Part shown: in pieces, positions 33,760 to 46,175 of the stretch
Position numbering within the stretch: position 1 is the stretch's first letter
Layout: each line of letters begins with the position of its first letter
DNA from: Nemophila menziesii
Taxonomy: Eukaryota; Streptophyta; Magnoliopsida; Boraginales; Hydrophyllaceae
Assembly: GCA_029959085.1 (NCBI GenBank)
Contig: JARWIR010000001.1
Span: 22,373,730 to 22,437,729, forward strand
DNA: 64,000 nucleotides
Reading direction: 5' to 3'
Position numbers and translations under genes: made by a program
Notes under the pieces: model-generated
Told to the model about the DNA's origin: nothing
What the model saw: the letters and a program-made list of their open reading frames with translations, nothing else
Databases searched by the model: none

Positions 33760-36041
33760 TCACCGCGTTTCCTCACCAAGCAACGGCTCAGATCCAGCAG
33801 TACCTACAAACAAACAAGTTAATCGCACTATAAGTCCTTATAGTTTCAAAAAAAAAAAAAAAAGATAAAAAATGCCCGACATACCTCGCTTTCGTTTCTC
33901 CACAACTTCAGAAAGCTCAGCTATAACCAACCTGGTCAACAAAAGCCCCGCTGCAAGAGCACCCAAAATCAACATAGCAAACACAGCATTCCACCCTTTG
34001 GTAGACAAAAACCCAGTCAACAAAGGGCCAAACGCAGCCCCCATGGACCCAGTCCCATCAATAATAGCAGTCACAGTAGCTAAAGCCCGCGAATCACCTC
34101 TAATGGAACTATGGGTACCAAGATCAGCTGACACAGCAGTTGTAATAAGAGCATAGGGCCCATTTACAAAAAGACCAGCGATCATCATGAGGATTATGTT
34201 CCATGTTTGTGAAATGGAGCCGTATAATCGGTAGAGAAGCATGGCCGGGATGGCAGCGTACATGAATGAAGCTGCGGTCGTTGCGCGGGCCCGTAACCGA
34301 TCGGAGACGTAGCCTGCGAGGATTCCGCCCACGATTCCTCCTACGTCGAAGAGAGTGGAGAGGTTCCCCGCGGATTTTACGGACATGAATTCTCCTCCGA
34401 TGGCTGTAAAAATATTTAGATTTAAACAACATGGTGAATGGTGTACTACTGTACCAATAGCAGAGCCCCTAATATTTTGAGAAATTCACTTCCCCTCCTC
34501 CCACTTACCTTCTCAAAAACACCAAATGCCGAGTGTTTTGTTGCTTTTTAATTAAAAATTACCTAGTGCAGTTGACAGTCTAGTAGTGCAATTATGAAGT
34601 AACTCAACAGTCCGTTTTATTTTATTAATTGGACTATAGGTCCTTATGTTTTGCAAAAATACATTATAAGTCCCTATATTTAGCAAAACAAATTCCTATA
34701 GGCCCCTACCGTATGCAAAATAAGTTATATTCAACATAGATTAAGATTTCAAATTCAATAAACTAGGTTCATTTTTCATTGAAAAGCAAAAAAATAGTAG
34801 ACTTATAGAGTTTTTGAGAAGTTGAGGGCCAAGTGAAACTTCTCAAAAGAATTATGGGGGCAAAAATCAGCATCTAATATGAACAATCTGGTTAAACATT
34901 TCTAAGCATTACAACTTATAATTAGATGAATACAAACAAAATTACACACAATGTTCAATCATGCACGCAAAAAACACAAATCATGAAAGCGAAACATACC
35001 TGTTTGACTTATATAAAACGGCAACCAATACAAAAACGTATACGCAACCAATTTCGCAAAGAACAAGCACAAAGCAAAAGGAATAACCCCAGGTATCATA
35101 GTAGCTTCTAAAAGCCCCACACTTCCCCTACCCGTGTGGGTCCCACTCTTCACATCTTCACTTTTACCATTCTGCACTTGTTGGGCTTCCTCATCATTAG
35201 CAACCCTCCCATTTTGCCCCTCAACATTTGATTCATTCGAAAATGAAAACCCAACATCTTCAGGATACGGAGCCAAGAATAAGTACACAAATACCCCTCC
35301 AAAACACATAAACGCGCCAGGAAGAATAAAAGACCATCCCCACCCATATTCTAACACACTAGCTGCCATGAGGGACCCACTTATATTCCCGATCGATGTA
35401 TGAGCGTTCCAAATTCCCATTATCAAACCTCGTTTTCGTTTCCCAAACCAATTACCGACTATAGCTACAACCGAAGGCCAGCCCGTGGCTTGAAAAAGCC
35501 CGGCTATCATTTGCATAATCAAGAAAAAATAGAAGACATGGATATTCCAAAAAAAACCCATACCGAAAAGAGCTACGAATATCCCACTCCCGATCATTCC
35601 TGTAGTCAAGAATAAGCGTAAATCCAACTTATCCCCTAAATGCCCTGCTACATACATACCCATTGAGTAACACGCTAAGAACGCTACATCGATTTCTCCT
35701 AATTTCGATGTTCCATCTTTTCCATTGAAGGGTACCCAACCTTTGTTTTCATCACCCAAAACGCTGGAATTTTCCGTGATTATTTCTTGTGGAATGAAAA
35801 TTTTGCCGATAGGCCATGGTTGATGCAAGAGTGTCTTGTTTTTCCCGGGCTCGGGATCAAGAACGCTTTTAACTATACTACTTGGCTTTCTTGAAGCGTG
35901 ATAACAAGTATACGCTACGAATGTAACGAATAAAATCGCGTATCGATACGTTTTCAAGCTCCAATCTTTACCTCTTATGCTCCTTATTATCAAAATCCCA
36001 GGTGGGATTTTCATGATTTTTGCGTCGTTTTCTCTAGACAT
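33760..36041 (-). CDS. G3Pp: Glycerol-3-phosphate transporter (MFS/OPA family), three exons
   Basis: Exons 35000-36041, 33885-34403 and 33760-33803 give a 534-residue protein, close to the ~520 usual for plant G3Pp permeases. Splice sites are GT-AG (36041 is the first ATG; the frame is open a few codons further 5'). Known role of the family: organophosphate:phosphate antiporter moving glycerol-3-phosphate, often induced by phosphate starvation. Visible features: membrane segment ~32-48 followed by 'YHASRKPSS' (Arg51/Lys52, aligned with the substrate-binding Arg of bacterial GlpT), the MFS loop 'GHLGDKLDLR' near residue 140 and its second-half repeat 'GYVSDRLRAR', about 12 membrane segments, and a hydrophilic central loop (~residues 275-310). 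The 44-bp last exon adds a short tail with 'SEPLLGEE', typical of these proteins. The gene looks intact. Which of the G3Pp paralogues it is cannot be decided. Confidence 0.92.
34404..34999 (-). other. Intron 1 of the transporter gene
   Basis: 596 bp; donor 'ACAG|GTATG' at 34999, acceptor 'TTACAG|CC' at 34404. It splits a codon after its first base (phase 1). AT-rich, with no element recognised inside. Intron 2 (33804-33884, 81 bp) also follows the first base of a codon. Confidence 0.85.
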
Positions 36042-36640
36042 TTCGGAATCCAACGAATTAAGACAATTGAATCACACCCTTTATGTAAAAATTCAATCTT
36101 GTCAATCTGGAAAATTGAAGATTAATAATATATCTTTATTAATATGAGTTTATTGAAATGAAAATGATGAAGGTGTATCGAGTAGGGTTGACATGTTTGA
36201 CGAGTGGCAATGAGGTCATGACCCTTTCTGTTGAATTATCTTGCATAGATATGTATGTATAATGTGACGAGGGAGAGAGAAAGAGATATGGAGATGCTTA
36301 CGGTATATTCTTTGGTATATACTTTCATCTACTGTGTGCGAGAAATGTGTATGAAGAGGTTAGTAAAAAATGGGGTGAGAGAGAATGGCGGGAGAGACGG
36401 TGCTTACATAAGAGAATAGAAGAATTGGACGCGTGGCAGTGTAACCAAAATAAAAAGACGCGTGGCAGTTAGTTTTGTTTCTATGTTTAATATTAATAAA
36501 AAATTATATACCTCTTAATTTGAATCGTTAAAATGTAAATTACGAATATTAATTTGTGTTATGATCACTAATCTTACGAATATATATATAATATAACCAT
36601 GGCCAAGAAAGAGAGAGAGAGAGAGGTATGCACTTTAGCT
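36042..36640 (-). promoter_or_regulatory. Promoter and leader of the transporter gene, with two P1BS sites
   Basis: 'gtatattc' (36303-36310) and 'gtatatac' (36315-36322) both fit GNATATNC, the PHR1-binding P1BS element of phosphate-starvation genes. They lie 262-281 bp upstream of the ATG. The second could also serve as a TATA box, with a CT-rich likely start region at 36255-36290 downstream (minus strand). A (GA)n run lies at 36611-36627. Confidence 0.55.
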
Positions 36641-36644
36641 TGCT

Positions 36645-37083
36645 TCTTTTTTTTTTTTTTTTTGTCAAAAAGAAAAATACAACGGATTAATTACAAAGAC
36701 TACTAAAGAAATTGAGCGCTCCCACCGAGTAGTCCTTCCATCTTGATAGGTCTCTATTGAGTCTGATATTTTTCGCATAATAATCGGCAATGGTGTTATT
36801 CCTTCTGCTAATATAAGATATTTTCCATGTTGGAAAAAGGTCAAGCCACCCTTTTATTTCATTCATCATGTAATTGAGCTTCCAGTGAAGCTTTTTACTT
36901 GTCGTAATACCTTGAACCAATTCAAGGTTATCGGAATAGAAAGAACTATTCCTAGGCAATAAGGAGAGCCCAAGCCTCTCCCTCGATAACACTAGGGATA
37001 ATGACAATCAGAGACTCAATGTACTTAACATAGGGATAATGACACTCAGAGACTCAATGTACTTAACATAGGGATAATGACAA
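36645..37083 (-). mobile_element. LINE 3' fragment (RNase H C-terminus) with poly(A) and local duplication
   Basis: Minus strand 36687-37007 encodes the end of an RVT_3 RNase H domain ('FYSDNLELVQGI', 'SRRNNTIADYYAK'). The T-run at 36648-36664 is the poly(A) tail. At 37010-37083 a 38-bp block ('agagactcaatgtacttaac' to 'gggataatgac') is present twice, extending the LINE-derived sequence. Heavily 5'-truncated. Confidence 0.75.
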
Positions 37084-37166
37084 GATCGGTAGAGTCTCGG
37101 ATAAAGAGTTGTTTTATGTTGTTGCATGTTATAGGCTCCAAGAGAGTTTTTGTGATGGGATTTAAG
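37084..37166 (+). pseudogene. LINE ORF1 fragment, left part (split by hAT)
   Basis: Open coding-like sequence that continues in the same sense at 40678 once the hAT at 37167-40669 and one 8-bp duplication are removed. Assignment rests on the right-hand part. Confidence 0.45.
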
Positions 37167-40100
37167 TAGGGATGGCAATGGTTATGGTTTAAAACTGAAA
37201 CCGATAAAAATCTGAACCGATAAAAAATTGATTATGCAACTATGGATAAAATCGTTAGGTTATGGTTTTGAAAAATTAACCGATGGTTAAATCCGTTAGG
37301 TTATGGGTTTAGATAAAAATAAAACCGAATAACCAAGAACCTGTTTATTATCATCTATTTTATTTTTATCAGCAAATCAAACTTTATATATTAAGCACCA
37401 ACTTCATGTTTTTACACCTAAGACCCATTACAAAATGACCCTCTACATTAACAACTATTACAAGGATACCGTAAATGACAACACTTTACATGGATAATAG
37501 GCTAACTATTACAAATCAACTCATATAGATTTCTAGCCCTATCACATTTAAAATTTCTACTATTAAGCTTAACACTAACAAAGGAAACAATACAATTATA
37601 GAATCTATCTTCATTAAGCTCCCTCTCCCCATGTTCCCTTCGGTTTCTCTCGCTCCAAATATAGTACATGAATGTAGTAATACACGCACTAATCACAAGT
37701 AAAGATTCAGGATTATCACTTGCCTTCAAACTTTCCTTGATCAGCTCTTCAACAAGATTCACAGGTCACAGCGCTTTGATTACACCAATTACCAATTAAG
37801 CGCCGCAGAATTGTATTAGAGAAGTTACACTTTGTAAATAGATGGTCAATATCTTCATCCTCATCATTGCATAAGATACAAGCCTTATTCACATTGAGCC
37901 CCCACTCAAACATTCTTGATTTAGTAGGTAACCTGTTTAAAACTGCCAACCAAGCAATAAAGGAACACCGTGGAACACATGATTTAGCCCAAATAATCTC
38001 ACTCCAATAAACCTTAAGTTTATGTTCTGTAATTCTGTTCAAAGTTTTTTTATATGAAAATTTCATTTTATCACATTCAGTCCACACTACAATGTCAGAT
38101 TTCTCCACCAACATTATAGGATTAATAAGGTGTAGAGCTTTACCAATACATGGTGGAATCCTCCACCTACCCCTTTCAAAGCACTCACCAACAGTTTTGT
38201 TACAATTTAGGTTTGATTCATCAAACTGGATCTGCAGCAGCTCTTGAAGACTCCTTTTGTTCACCCACTTATCCCGCAAGATATAAGTGAGTTTTCCATC
38301 TCCAAGTTCCTGATATATCATCTCATAAGCCACTTTTTTGATTTTGAGCAGTTGTTTCCATAACCATGAATGGTGTTGCTTTATGTCAAGAGCCCATATA
38401 CATTTCTGTTTCAATATATTAATATTAACCCATTTACTCCAAAGATTATTACCATGAGAGTAGAATCTCCAGAAAGTGAATAAGAGGAAAGTCTTGTTCA
38501 TGAGTTCAATGCTTGGAATATTTAATCCACCCTCCTCTTTACTACATCATACACTATCCCAAGAAACTCTAGCACCAGATGCATCATTTAATGAACCTTT
38601 CCATATAAACCCAGCCATTCTTTGATTCAGTTTGTAAATAACCTGTTTTGGTAATAAGAAAATTCTACACCATTGCATAATTTTGCTGATTAAAACAACT
38701 CTAATAAGCTCCACTCTTCCTGCATAAGAAAGAGCTTAGAGCTCCATAGTTTAATACTATCACATATTTTCTCTACTAACACATTTCCGTCTTTCACACT
38801 TAATTTTTTAGAATTGAGAGGAATTCCAATTTATCTCACAGGTAGAGAACCTGTTTAAATATCCAAAAAATTTGAAATTACAGTTTTTATATCATCTTTA
38901 ACACCCCCAAAGTACAATTCGCTTTTTTGAAACTTAATGCGCAAACCTGAGCATCTCGAGAATAAATCCAGCGCTTCTTTAACTGTATAAGCAGAACTAA
39001 TGTCTGCTTTCATGAAAATTAATAAATCATCTGCGAATATAAGGTGATTTAATTGCACCTCTTTGCACCTTGGTTCATAATTAAACGCTTTCTTCTCCAA
39101 AACAATTTTGAATAAGTATGAAAATACCTCTAAAGTAATAGCGAATAAATAGGGGCAGAGGGGGTCCCCTTGCCTTAGGCCTCTCTTCCCTTTAAAGTAG
39201 CCACACATCTCGCCATTCACACAAATAGAGTAGGAAGGTACGCAAATACACATAATGATCCATTCTATAAACTTCTTAGGGAAATTCAGGGCATAAAGAG
39301 TAGATATTAGAATTGCCAATTGACACTGTCATAGGCTTTCTGCATATCCAAATTAATAGTACAAGAAGGTTTAAAAGAGAGTTTCTCATACCCAACACCA
39401 CTTCCTAAGCTACTAGTATGTTATCACCTATGCTTTTACCCACTATATACGCAACTTGGTTTAATGAGATTATAGAATCCATAACTTTTTTCAATCTATT
39501 CATGATAATTCTCGCAATAATTTTGTATATAATATTTACGCAAGAGATGGGCCTGAATTTCTTCACACTTGAAGGCTTTTTCTCCTTAGGAATTAAAATA
39601 GTCTTGGTAGAATTTACTTGATTTAGTAATTTACCTGAATTGAAGCATTGTTTCACAGCATCACAGAAATCTTTTCCAACAATATTCCACGCTGCTTTGG
39701 AAAAACATGCCTTGAATCCATCTGGGCCAGGGATTTTACCATCACCAATAGTAAATAATGCATTTTTAATCTCCACATCACTTACAGGAGTTGTAAGCAT
39801 TTCAAGAAATTTAACAGGTACTTCTTTCTGTAATATGGCTTTAATAGTGTTGATAGAGCATCTCTTTTGATTAGGATCTTCAATACCAAGAAGAAATTTA
39901 TAATAATTAACAAAGTCATTCTTGATATCCTCTGAACTTGTTAATATAGTTCCATCATCACGAATAATAGTAGCAATGTGGATTTTTGCTATTCTCTCTT
40001 TGATCATCCTGTAAAAATACTCTGAACTACAGTCATAATCATTAATAAAAAGTGCTCTTGATTTTTGTTTCATAGCCTCATAATGCTTCATGGTACTAAT

Positions 40101-40669
40101 CTCTAACCTTTTGATCAGAACTTTCTCCTAAGCATAATCCACACGTGTATGTTTCGCTTCCATGATTCTCATATGTACAATGTCTAACTGTTGTTTAATA
40201 TTGGTAATGTCTTCAAGGGTTCTTTTAAATTGTTTAGTATTGAACTTCCTCAAAACCTTTTTAATCTCCTTGAGTTTCATACATAAGACAAACATGTAAT
40301 TCCCATTAATTTTTGTTCTCCAAGTCTGCTCTACTAAGCTTGAAAATTCCTCATGCTTTGTCCATATGTTAAAAAACTTGAAAGAACACGAATTATTTAA
40401 TTAAAGATCAATATAATATTTTATATATTGGAGATTTTTCTTGTATTTGTGATCTTGTTAGAATATTTTCAATATACTTATAGAGTTATAGTTTAGTTAT
40501 GGTTAAAATCCGAAAAACCGTTTAAAAAACCGAATCCGAATTATTCGAATACGGTTTTGAAAAGTAAGTCTGATGGTTAAATCCGTTAGGGTTTGGTTTT
40601 TGATAAATTAAATGGATATGAACATGGTTTTGGATATTTTTGCAATAATCCGATCCGTTTCCATCCCTA
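37167..40669. mobile_element. hAT element with 8-bp duplication 'gatttaag', carrying a nested LINE
   Basis: Perfect 8-bp duplication at 37159-37166 and 40670-40677. Ends: left 'TAGGGATGGCAATGG'; inverted right 'TAGGGATGGAAACGG'. Subterminal regions (37175-37340 and 40480-40655) share inverted 'aaaccgaa', 'aaatccgttaggtt' and 'ggttttgaaaa' words. No hAT transposase is visible: the interior is a minus-strand LINE. This is a non-autonomous hAT that later received a LINE, or captured one. Confidence 0.85.
37340..40385 (-). mobile_element. L1-like LINE, 5'-truncated, nested in hAT
   Basis: Minus-strand order: EN-RT linker (40380-40095), RT fingers/palm start (40091-39405; 'GPDGF', 'LIPK', 'FRPISCVN..YKI'), RT palm and thumb (39319-38855; 'GLRQGDPLCPYLF', catalytic 'FADDLL'), zf-RVT (38501-37749; 'F.AWLAVLNRLPTK', 'CILCN.E.ED..HLF..C') and a C-terminal segment ending at a stop at 37502. 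The endonuclease is absent and frames are broken at about 39320-39400, 38510-38850 and 37755. The coding region would have encoded the LINE ORF2 polyprotein. The 3' tail is not a clean poly(A). Confidence 0.85.
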
Positions 40670-41500
40670 GATTTAAGAAACATATCAAGGATAAATGGAA
40701 GATTGCAGGGGAGTTTGACTATACAGAGATGTGGAGGAATTTGATCAAGCTTGATATAAAGAGTGCGGAGGAGTTCAATAGGTTATGATCTCTCTGTACG
40801 AAGGTTTTTCAAGGCATGCCTGTAGGGTTGAACCAATGGCCATCGTTGGCTAGACTTAATGATATTCCATATAACTATTCATTGGTTTAAGTACAAGTGA
40901 AAAGTTTTGGAATTTATACAAATAAGTTAGAGACAATGGTCACCTTAGCTTCATGTTTTGTCGAATTAGAGGAAGTTGACTTTCCGAAGGAGGTTGGAAG
41001 TTATATTAAAATATTAAGATTTTGTATTTTTTTTAATATTTTTGAACCACTGCCCTCAAGATATTATCTGCAACGGGAAGAGTGGGTGGGTGGGCTATTT
41101 TTTTATATGAGAATGTTTGTGTATTTTGTTACATGTTGAAGGCTTGGTCATAAAATGGATGCACGCAAGGATCGTGTAGTTAGGGATATGGAAGATGGGG
41201 ATGCATAGTGTTTTGCTACTTGGGAGTGGATTATGTTGTTTGGGTTCCACCTACAACAACTATTTGTGAAATTTGATGGAAGATATGCGGGGATTTCACC
41301 GACCCAATCCATTTCTATAGATGGAACAAGGACGATGAACAGTCCCCACCACCTCCAGCGCCATCACCCAATACAAATATGGATCAAACGTAGAGATTTT
41401 GTCCATGTGAGACAGTTATTGAGAAAATAAAAGGTGAATACCAGAGAGGGCAAGGAGGGGGTGAGAGAATGGTGGATAGATATCAACACGTGTACATTAA
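40670..41500 (+). pseudogene. LINE ORF1 remnant (DUF4283 and zinc knuckle)
   Basis: Frames broken by stops and shifts show the DUF4283-like pattern of plant L1 ORF1 ('MPVGLNQWPSLARL', 'ILRFCIFFNIFEPL', then a 'YEN.C.FCY...L..GH' zinc-knuckle-like piece near 41085-41150). ORF1 proteins bind the LINE RNA. It is the host of the hAT insertion at 37167-40669. Confidence 0.5.
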
Positions 41501-41819
41501 AACATGACTTTTTTTAGGATGTGAGCAACGCGGCAGCTACCATGGATAACCAGAATTACAGACATGGGAGACGAGTAGTGTAGGCAAGAACTAGGTGGAG
41601 AATCCAAGTGCGGGTGTGGTTACTAATATGATGGAGCGCATATATATATTCACAAAAAAGAGGTCGAGCATGAGACAGAATTGGGAGGCTTACGAGCATA
41701 CATGGTTCCAAATGTGATAGTTTTGATTCAATCTATGTGGTTGACGAAAGTAGAATTGACAGCTCAAATTTTGGTGAGGGGGAAGGTAGTCGAACACATT
41801 GGTGGCGACGAGGCGTGAT
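41501..41819. other. Unassigned stretch
   Basis: Less AT-rich than the surroundings, possibly more decayed LINE ORF1. No motif recognised. Confidence 0.25.
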
Positions 41820-43133
41820 GTAAAAACCACACTCTGGGACGTCTCTTTGCAAGTGTACGAGTCGTCCCAAGTAATAAAGTGTTAAGTATATTGTATCGTT
41901 CTCCACATGTACTATACAACTATTTCCTTGTTTTTAAAAAGTGTACTTATGTGTTAGTTGAAATAAAGAAAGTAAAAAATTAATGATTTTGGTTGGAAAA
42001 ATCTATAATATAAATATTACTAAGGGAATAGAGTGCAAAAAGTTTCAAGTACTAATATGGAAAAGAGAAAGATACTAAAATGAAATAAAGTTAAATATAA
42101 GAAGAATATAGCTTGAGAGTTGCTCATAATCCCCAATTGTCAACTTATATGTTTCTTGATAGGGGTGAGCAAAACAAAACCGAAAAACCGAACCAAACCA
42201 AAAAACCGAAAAAACCGAACCGCAAAAACCGAAAATCGACAAAACCGTTCGGTTCGGTATAAGCTTTTTAAAAAAACGAAAAGTTCGGTTCGGTACGGTT
42301 TTTCTATGCTAAACCGAACCGAAAAACCGAACAAAAAAAATATAAAAACTAAAACATTCTTGAATTTAATTCATATTCTTTACAAGATTATGACAATTGG
42401 ATAGAAAATGGAGTAATTTTTTAAAACAAAAATGTTCATATATGACATGAATCGCCCCTAAAAATGTTATAATATGCAACATATTTTTACATAAGTCACG
42501 AGTCGATATATTTTAAAAAATCCTTCGTTTATTAATATTTGTTGAAGGTAAAGCATAAACATTAAATTTAATAAATATTCCTTTGATATTATTATTTGTT
42601 TACGACTTATATAATATTTGAGTTCCAAAAATGCAATTTCTTACATGAATCAATAACATGAAGATCAAACACTTCATATATGGATTTGCTAGAAAATAAA
42701 ATGTCCCAAATAAAATATATCCAACTATCGAATAAAACATATACCAAAACCGAAAAAACCGAACCGAACATATAGCGAACCGAAAACCGATGAAACCGAA
42801 CCGATGAAAACCGTTCGGTTCGGTACCGACCCCTTTAAAAACCGAATGTTTCGGTTTTGGTTTCGGTTACGGCTAAAAACCGAGCCGAACCGAACCGTTC
42901 TCACCCCCCTATTTCTTGACATAAGGGTGACTCACTACGCATTACCCGGGATTTCGTTATCACCCTAAATTCTCTCGGGTAGATAGGGGTTATTTTCTGC
43001 CCCTAGGGACCTCCCTCGAGTGACCCTACAAAGTCTTCAAATGCTTAAAATCTAACCCGATGTAATTATCTGATTGGCCTAGACCTCTTACTTCTTAGAC
43101 TAACATAGAAGGTATATAAACTGTTTTCGTATT
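41820..43133 (-). repeat. Athila-like LTR E (minus), split by a hAT
   Basis: 41825-41930 resembles the 3' end of the minus LTR at 26262 ('gcaagtgtac.a.tcgt.ccaagtaata', 'cgttc' next to 'tcctc/tccac'). The LTR continues after the hAT at 42912 with 'aagggtgactcactacgc' and 'tctcgggtagataggggtta'. The 5' end is unclear. Non-coding. Confidence 0.5.
42160..42911. mobile_element. Non-autonomous hAT, 752 bp, duplication 'tttcttga'
   Basis: Perfect 8-bp duplication at 42152-42159 and 42912-42919. Ends: left 'TAGGGGTGAGCAAAAC'; inverted right 'TAGGGGGGTGAGAACGG'. Subterminal arrays of 'aaaaccgaa' occur in both orientations (42178-42330 and 42748-42900). AT-rich core, no transposase. The open frames in the arrays are repeat artefacts. 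Confidence 0.88.
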
Positions 43134-43640
43134 TTGACCCCCACCCCCACCCTAGACGTAGTCAAAACACTAACCAACTCAATACTTGATCAAGTAAGTG
43201 CTGAAAAATTACATACTGGTTTATATCCAACAGACTTTCAACATGTCATTTCAATACAACCATCTTTCACTTCTGCAAATCCACTTCGAGCCGAGATACT
43301 TGCCTTTAGTTCAAAATTTAGGTTCCTTGAAAAGTAGATATAGGACTTGTCCTTGTTGATTGTTTGGCCTGTGTCATGACAAAATACATTGAACGGTTCC
43401 TGCAATAAATCAAGGTTGTGAACAGAATTTTCACTGAAGAGAATTAAATCATCCGCAAAGAATGTATGAGATAGTAGTACCATAACACCCCTTCCCAGCC
43501 CTAAACAAAGCCAGAGTGGTTGCCATGATCCATTCTCTAAGAACTGCTAGACAATGAGTGATAATCTCTCTATGCATAGTACAGACAGGTAAAGTGAAAT
43601 GGGATCGTCTTGTCAAATACCCTTCTAGGGTCTGAACACC
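43134..43640 (-). pseudogene. LINE reverse transcriptase fragment
   Basis: The minus-strand frame 43483-43238 carries 'FFADDLILFSE' (the catalytic Asp-Asp pair) followed by 'G..INKDKS.IYFS.N'. Upstream, in shifted frames, '43640-43484' gives remnants of 'GDPIS.YLFVLC.E.LS'. Downstream the frame decays by 43240. Only the palm/thumb part of RT is present. Confidence 0.7.
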
Positions 43641-46175
43641 TCTAGGGGCTACCTGACTCGAGGAGGAGAGGCGAAGAGTGTCGCCTATAATCTTCCATGG
43701 AATTGAACGTTAGCGAACCAAGATAAAAATAAACGAACGAGAATGTAAAAAAATAACTAAATATGATAAATAAAATAAGATTGTTTACCAAGCAATAATA
43801 GAGAGCGCTATGACCATATTGTTATTGTATTGAATTATGCATAAAATCTTTAGTTAGAGAGATTAGTGAGTTAGAAATACTTGAAAAGACTAGTGATGAT
43901 TTTACTAAACTAAATATAGATTTTTTAGGACAATTTATTTATACAGAACAGGGTTCGAATCCCTCTATGCAATATATTAATACCATTATATATTGTTACC
44001 TTATTAGACTGTTAAATATATTATTACCGTAATTTATTATTACCTTATGAGACTAGTATATTTTCATATTATATTTGTTTTCTTGTTAACATAGTATTAA
44101 CTTTCTTACTCACCATAAATACCATCTTATTATAATGTATTAGAACAACTCATATTCACAATGTAGTCTCTAATTTTTCTTTCTCTGAATCCTTTATGGC
44201 TCTCGCAATATTAATATAGTATTTCTCTTTTCTTATTTTCTCTTTTCCACTTATTTAAATATATCACATGGTATTAAACTCACCATCTATGCTTCTCTTT
44301 TCGTTATTGTTTCACTCGTTTCGTACAAAAAAAATCTCTTTTCTCTTAATTCTCTTGTAGGATTCGAAATCTTATTTCTCTTGTAGGGAAATTGAAGTGT
44401 CAACTGGACAGGACCTTACTGTTTCTTCAGCACTTAAAGAGAGGTACATGGTTCGAATCCCCTCACTAACGGGTGTAAAGTAAGAGGTAAAAGCTTGAAC
44501 ATAGGTACTCTAGTTCTGATTTATCTGGAAATATACATGAGAAGATTTGCATATTTCCGTAAAATTAGTCATGATAGGCATAAACTGGCTCACATTTCCT
44601 ACGCGTCAAAAAGAAAAAACAATTTACAAGTGTTATTTGACCATCTATTGCCACATTGATCTATGCGATTTTCTTTACCTCTTATCCCTTTATCTAGTGA
44701 TTAAAACGATTAGCTAAATGATTAATGTACAACCACCACAAGTTCAAAGTTAAATTGTTATACGACAAGTAATCTTATGAAGAAAAAAAATACGACAAGT
44801 AATCAGATTACTAGTAGTATTGTTTTTGTTCTGGTCAGGTTATTGCCTTTTCATTATCATAAATTTTGTTTCTCTTTATTGGGGTCATTTTGTCCTTATT
44901 TAAATCAATACGAAAAAGGGTCTTAACATAATTAATAGGTTTTTTCTTATACTTTTTTGATATTATAGTAAAATAGATTTAATTTTTATTTGGACTCTAA
45001 AATTAAATGGACCAAATAAATTTATTTGTATATACACTTTAAGTCTAGACTTTATATGATTATAGGACCTATCACTATCGTATAGCGGTGTAGGTGTACA
45101 CTATTTAAAGCTTTCTTAGTCCTAAATACTCCACAAGCTACTACGTAATATTTAAATAAACTGATTTCTTTAATTTTGTAAGGGTGACACATGAAAACAT
45201 GTTCTCATTGGATTCTTACACCTGTCAAAAATATTTTTTTATTTTCGTTCTAAAAGAAAAATTGATTATTCTAATATTATTAGAAAATATAAAACGTTGA
45301 TTCATTCTCTAAGATATAGTATCGTTTTCATTTAATTTATCGAAAAAGTATTTTTATTTTCTTTAGACAAATACATTTTTATTAGTATTTTGAAAATATA
45401 GAATGAAAACTAAAAATATTCATTATTTTCACAATCTAAATGGAGCTTTAAATATTTCGAATTTTGTATGAAATGTCGCACATTAGGACAAAGTCGGAGC
45501 CACAACACGAAACTTTTTTTTCCTTCAAATATATATAATATATATTCTAGTCATATTTGAGCAAAAATTATACTCTAGAGAACTTTAAATCTACTATTAT
45601 TTACATGATTTTTCACCTAGACTCTAATATAAAATCTAATAGAAAAATTCTTATACTTCTGTCTTATTAGATCAAAAAATTTTGCTTAGAGATAATAAAA
45701 AATTATAAACACAGCATAAAAATTAAAGAGGTAAATTAAAATTATGAATTACAAACTTAAGTATTATAGTAATTTATCAAAAAAACTGACAATACAAGAA
45801 TTTATAGAAAGGAAAAAGACTATTGATTTGTTAGTGGCAAAATTAGAAAATATATCAAACCAAATTCACTCAGTTTTAATTAGGATGAGTATAATAATAT
45901 TATAAAAAAATCTGAGAAAAAAAGAAAGAGAAAAAGTTCTGGAAACATAAATCCAAAAATTTGTGGTTAAAAAAAATATGATAAAAACTCTAAATACTAT
46001 TATGAAAGTTTAAAAAAAGAAAAAAATGTGATTTAATTATTTATAAATAGTGAAATAAATTAGATAAAAAATCAAAATAGTGTATAAAAGAAAATTACTA
46101 AATATTTTAATAATATATTCATATCTATAGGACCAAAAAATTATGATAACATGATGCATTTAATTAAATCTACAA
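43641..46175. other. AT-rich intergenic DNA
   Basis: No gene seen. 43940-43975 and 44445-44475 contain 'GGTTCGAATCCC'-type pol III B-box sequences, the latter within SINE-like sequence (see 44400). From ~45700 AT content is extreme and may be the decayed 5' part of the LINE that follows. Confidence 0.35.
44400..44490 (+). repeat. Possible SINE head fragment (B box)
   Basis: 'aaagagaggtacatggttcgaatcccctcac' spans a B-box-like GGTTCGAATCC after a short tRNA-like segment, similar in layout to the SINE heads at 49760-50016. No tail or complete body was identified. Confidence 0.3.

Noticed and set aside
36042..36053. Upstream start of the transporter at 36053
   Set aside because: The codon there is TTG; the first ATG in frame is at 36041-36039.
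42120..42922. Lys/Asn/Arg-rich and Phe-rich frames in 'aaccgaa' arrays
   Set aside because: Subterminal repeat arrays of a hAT element, not genes.
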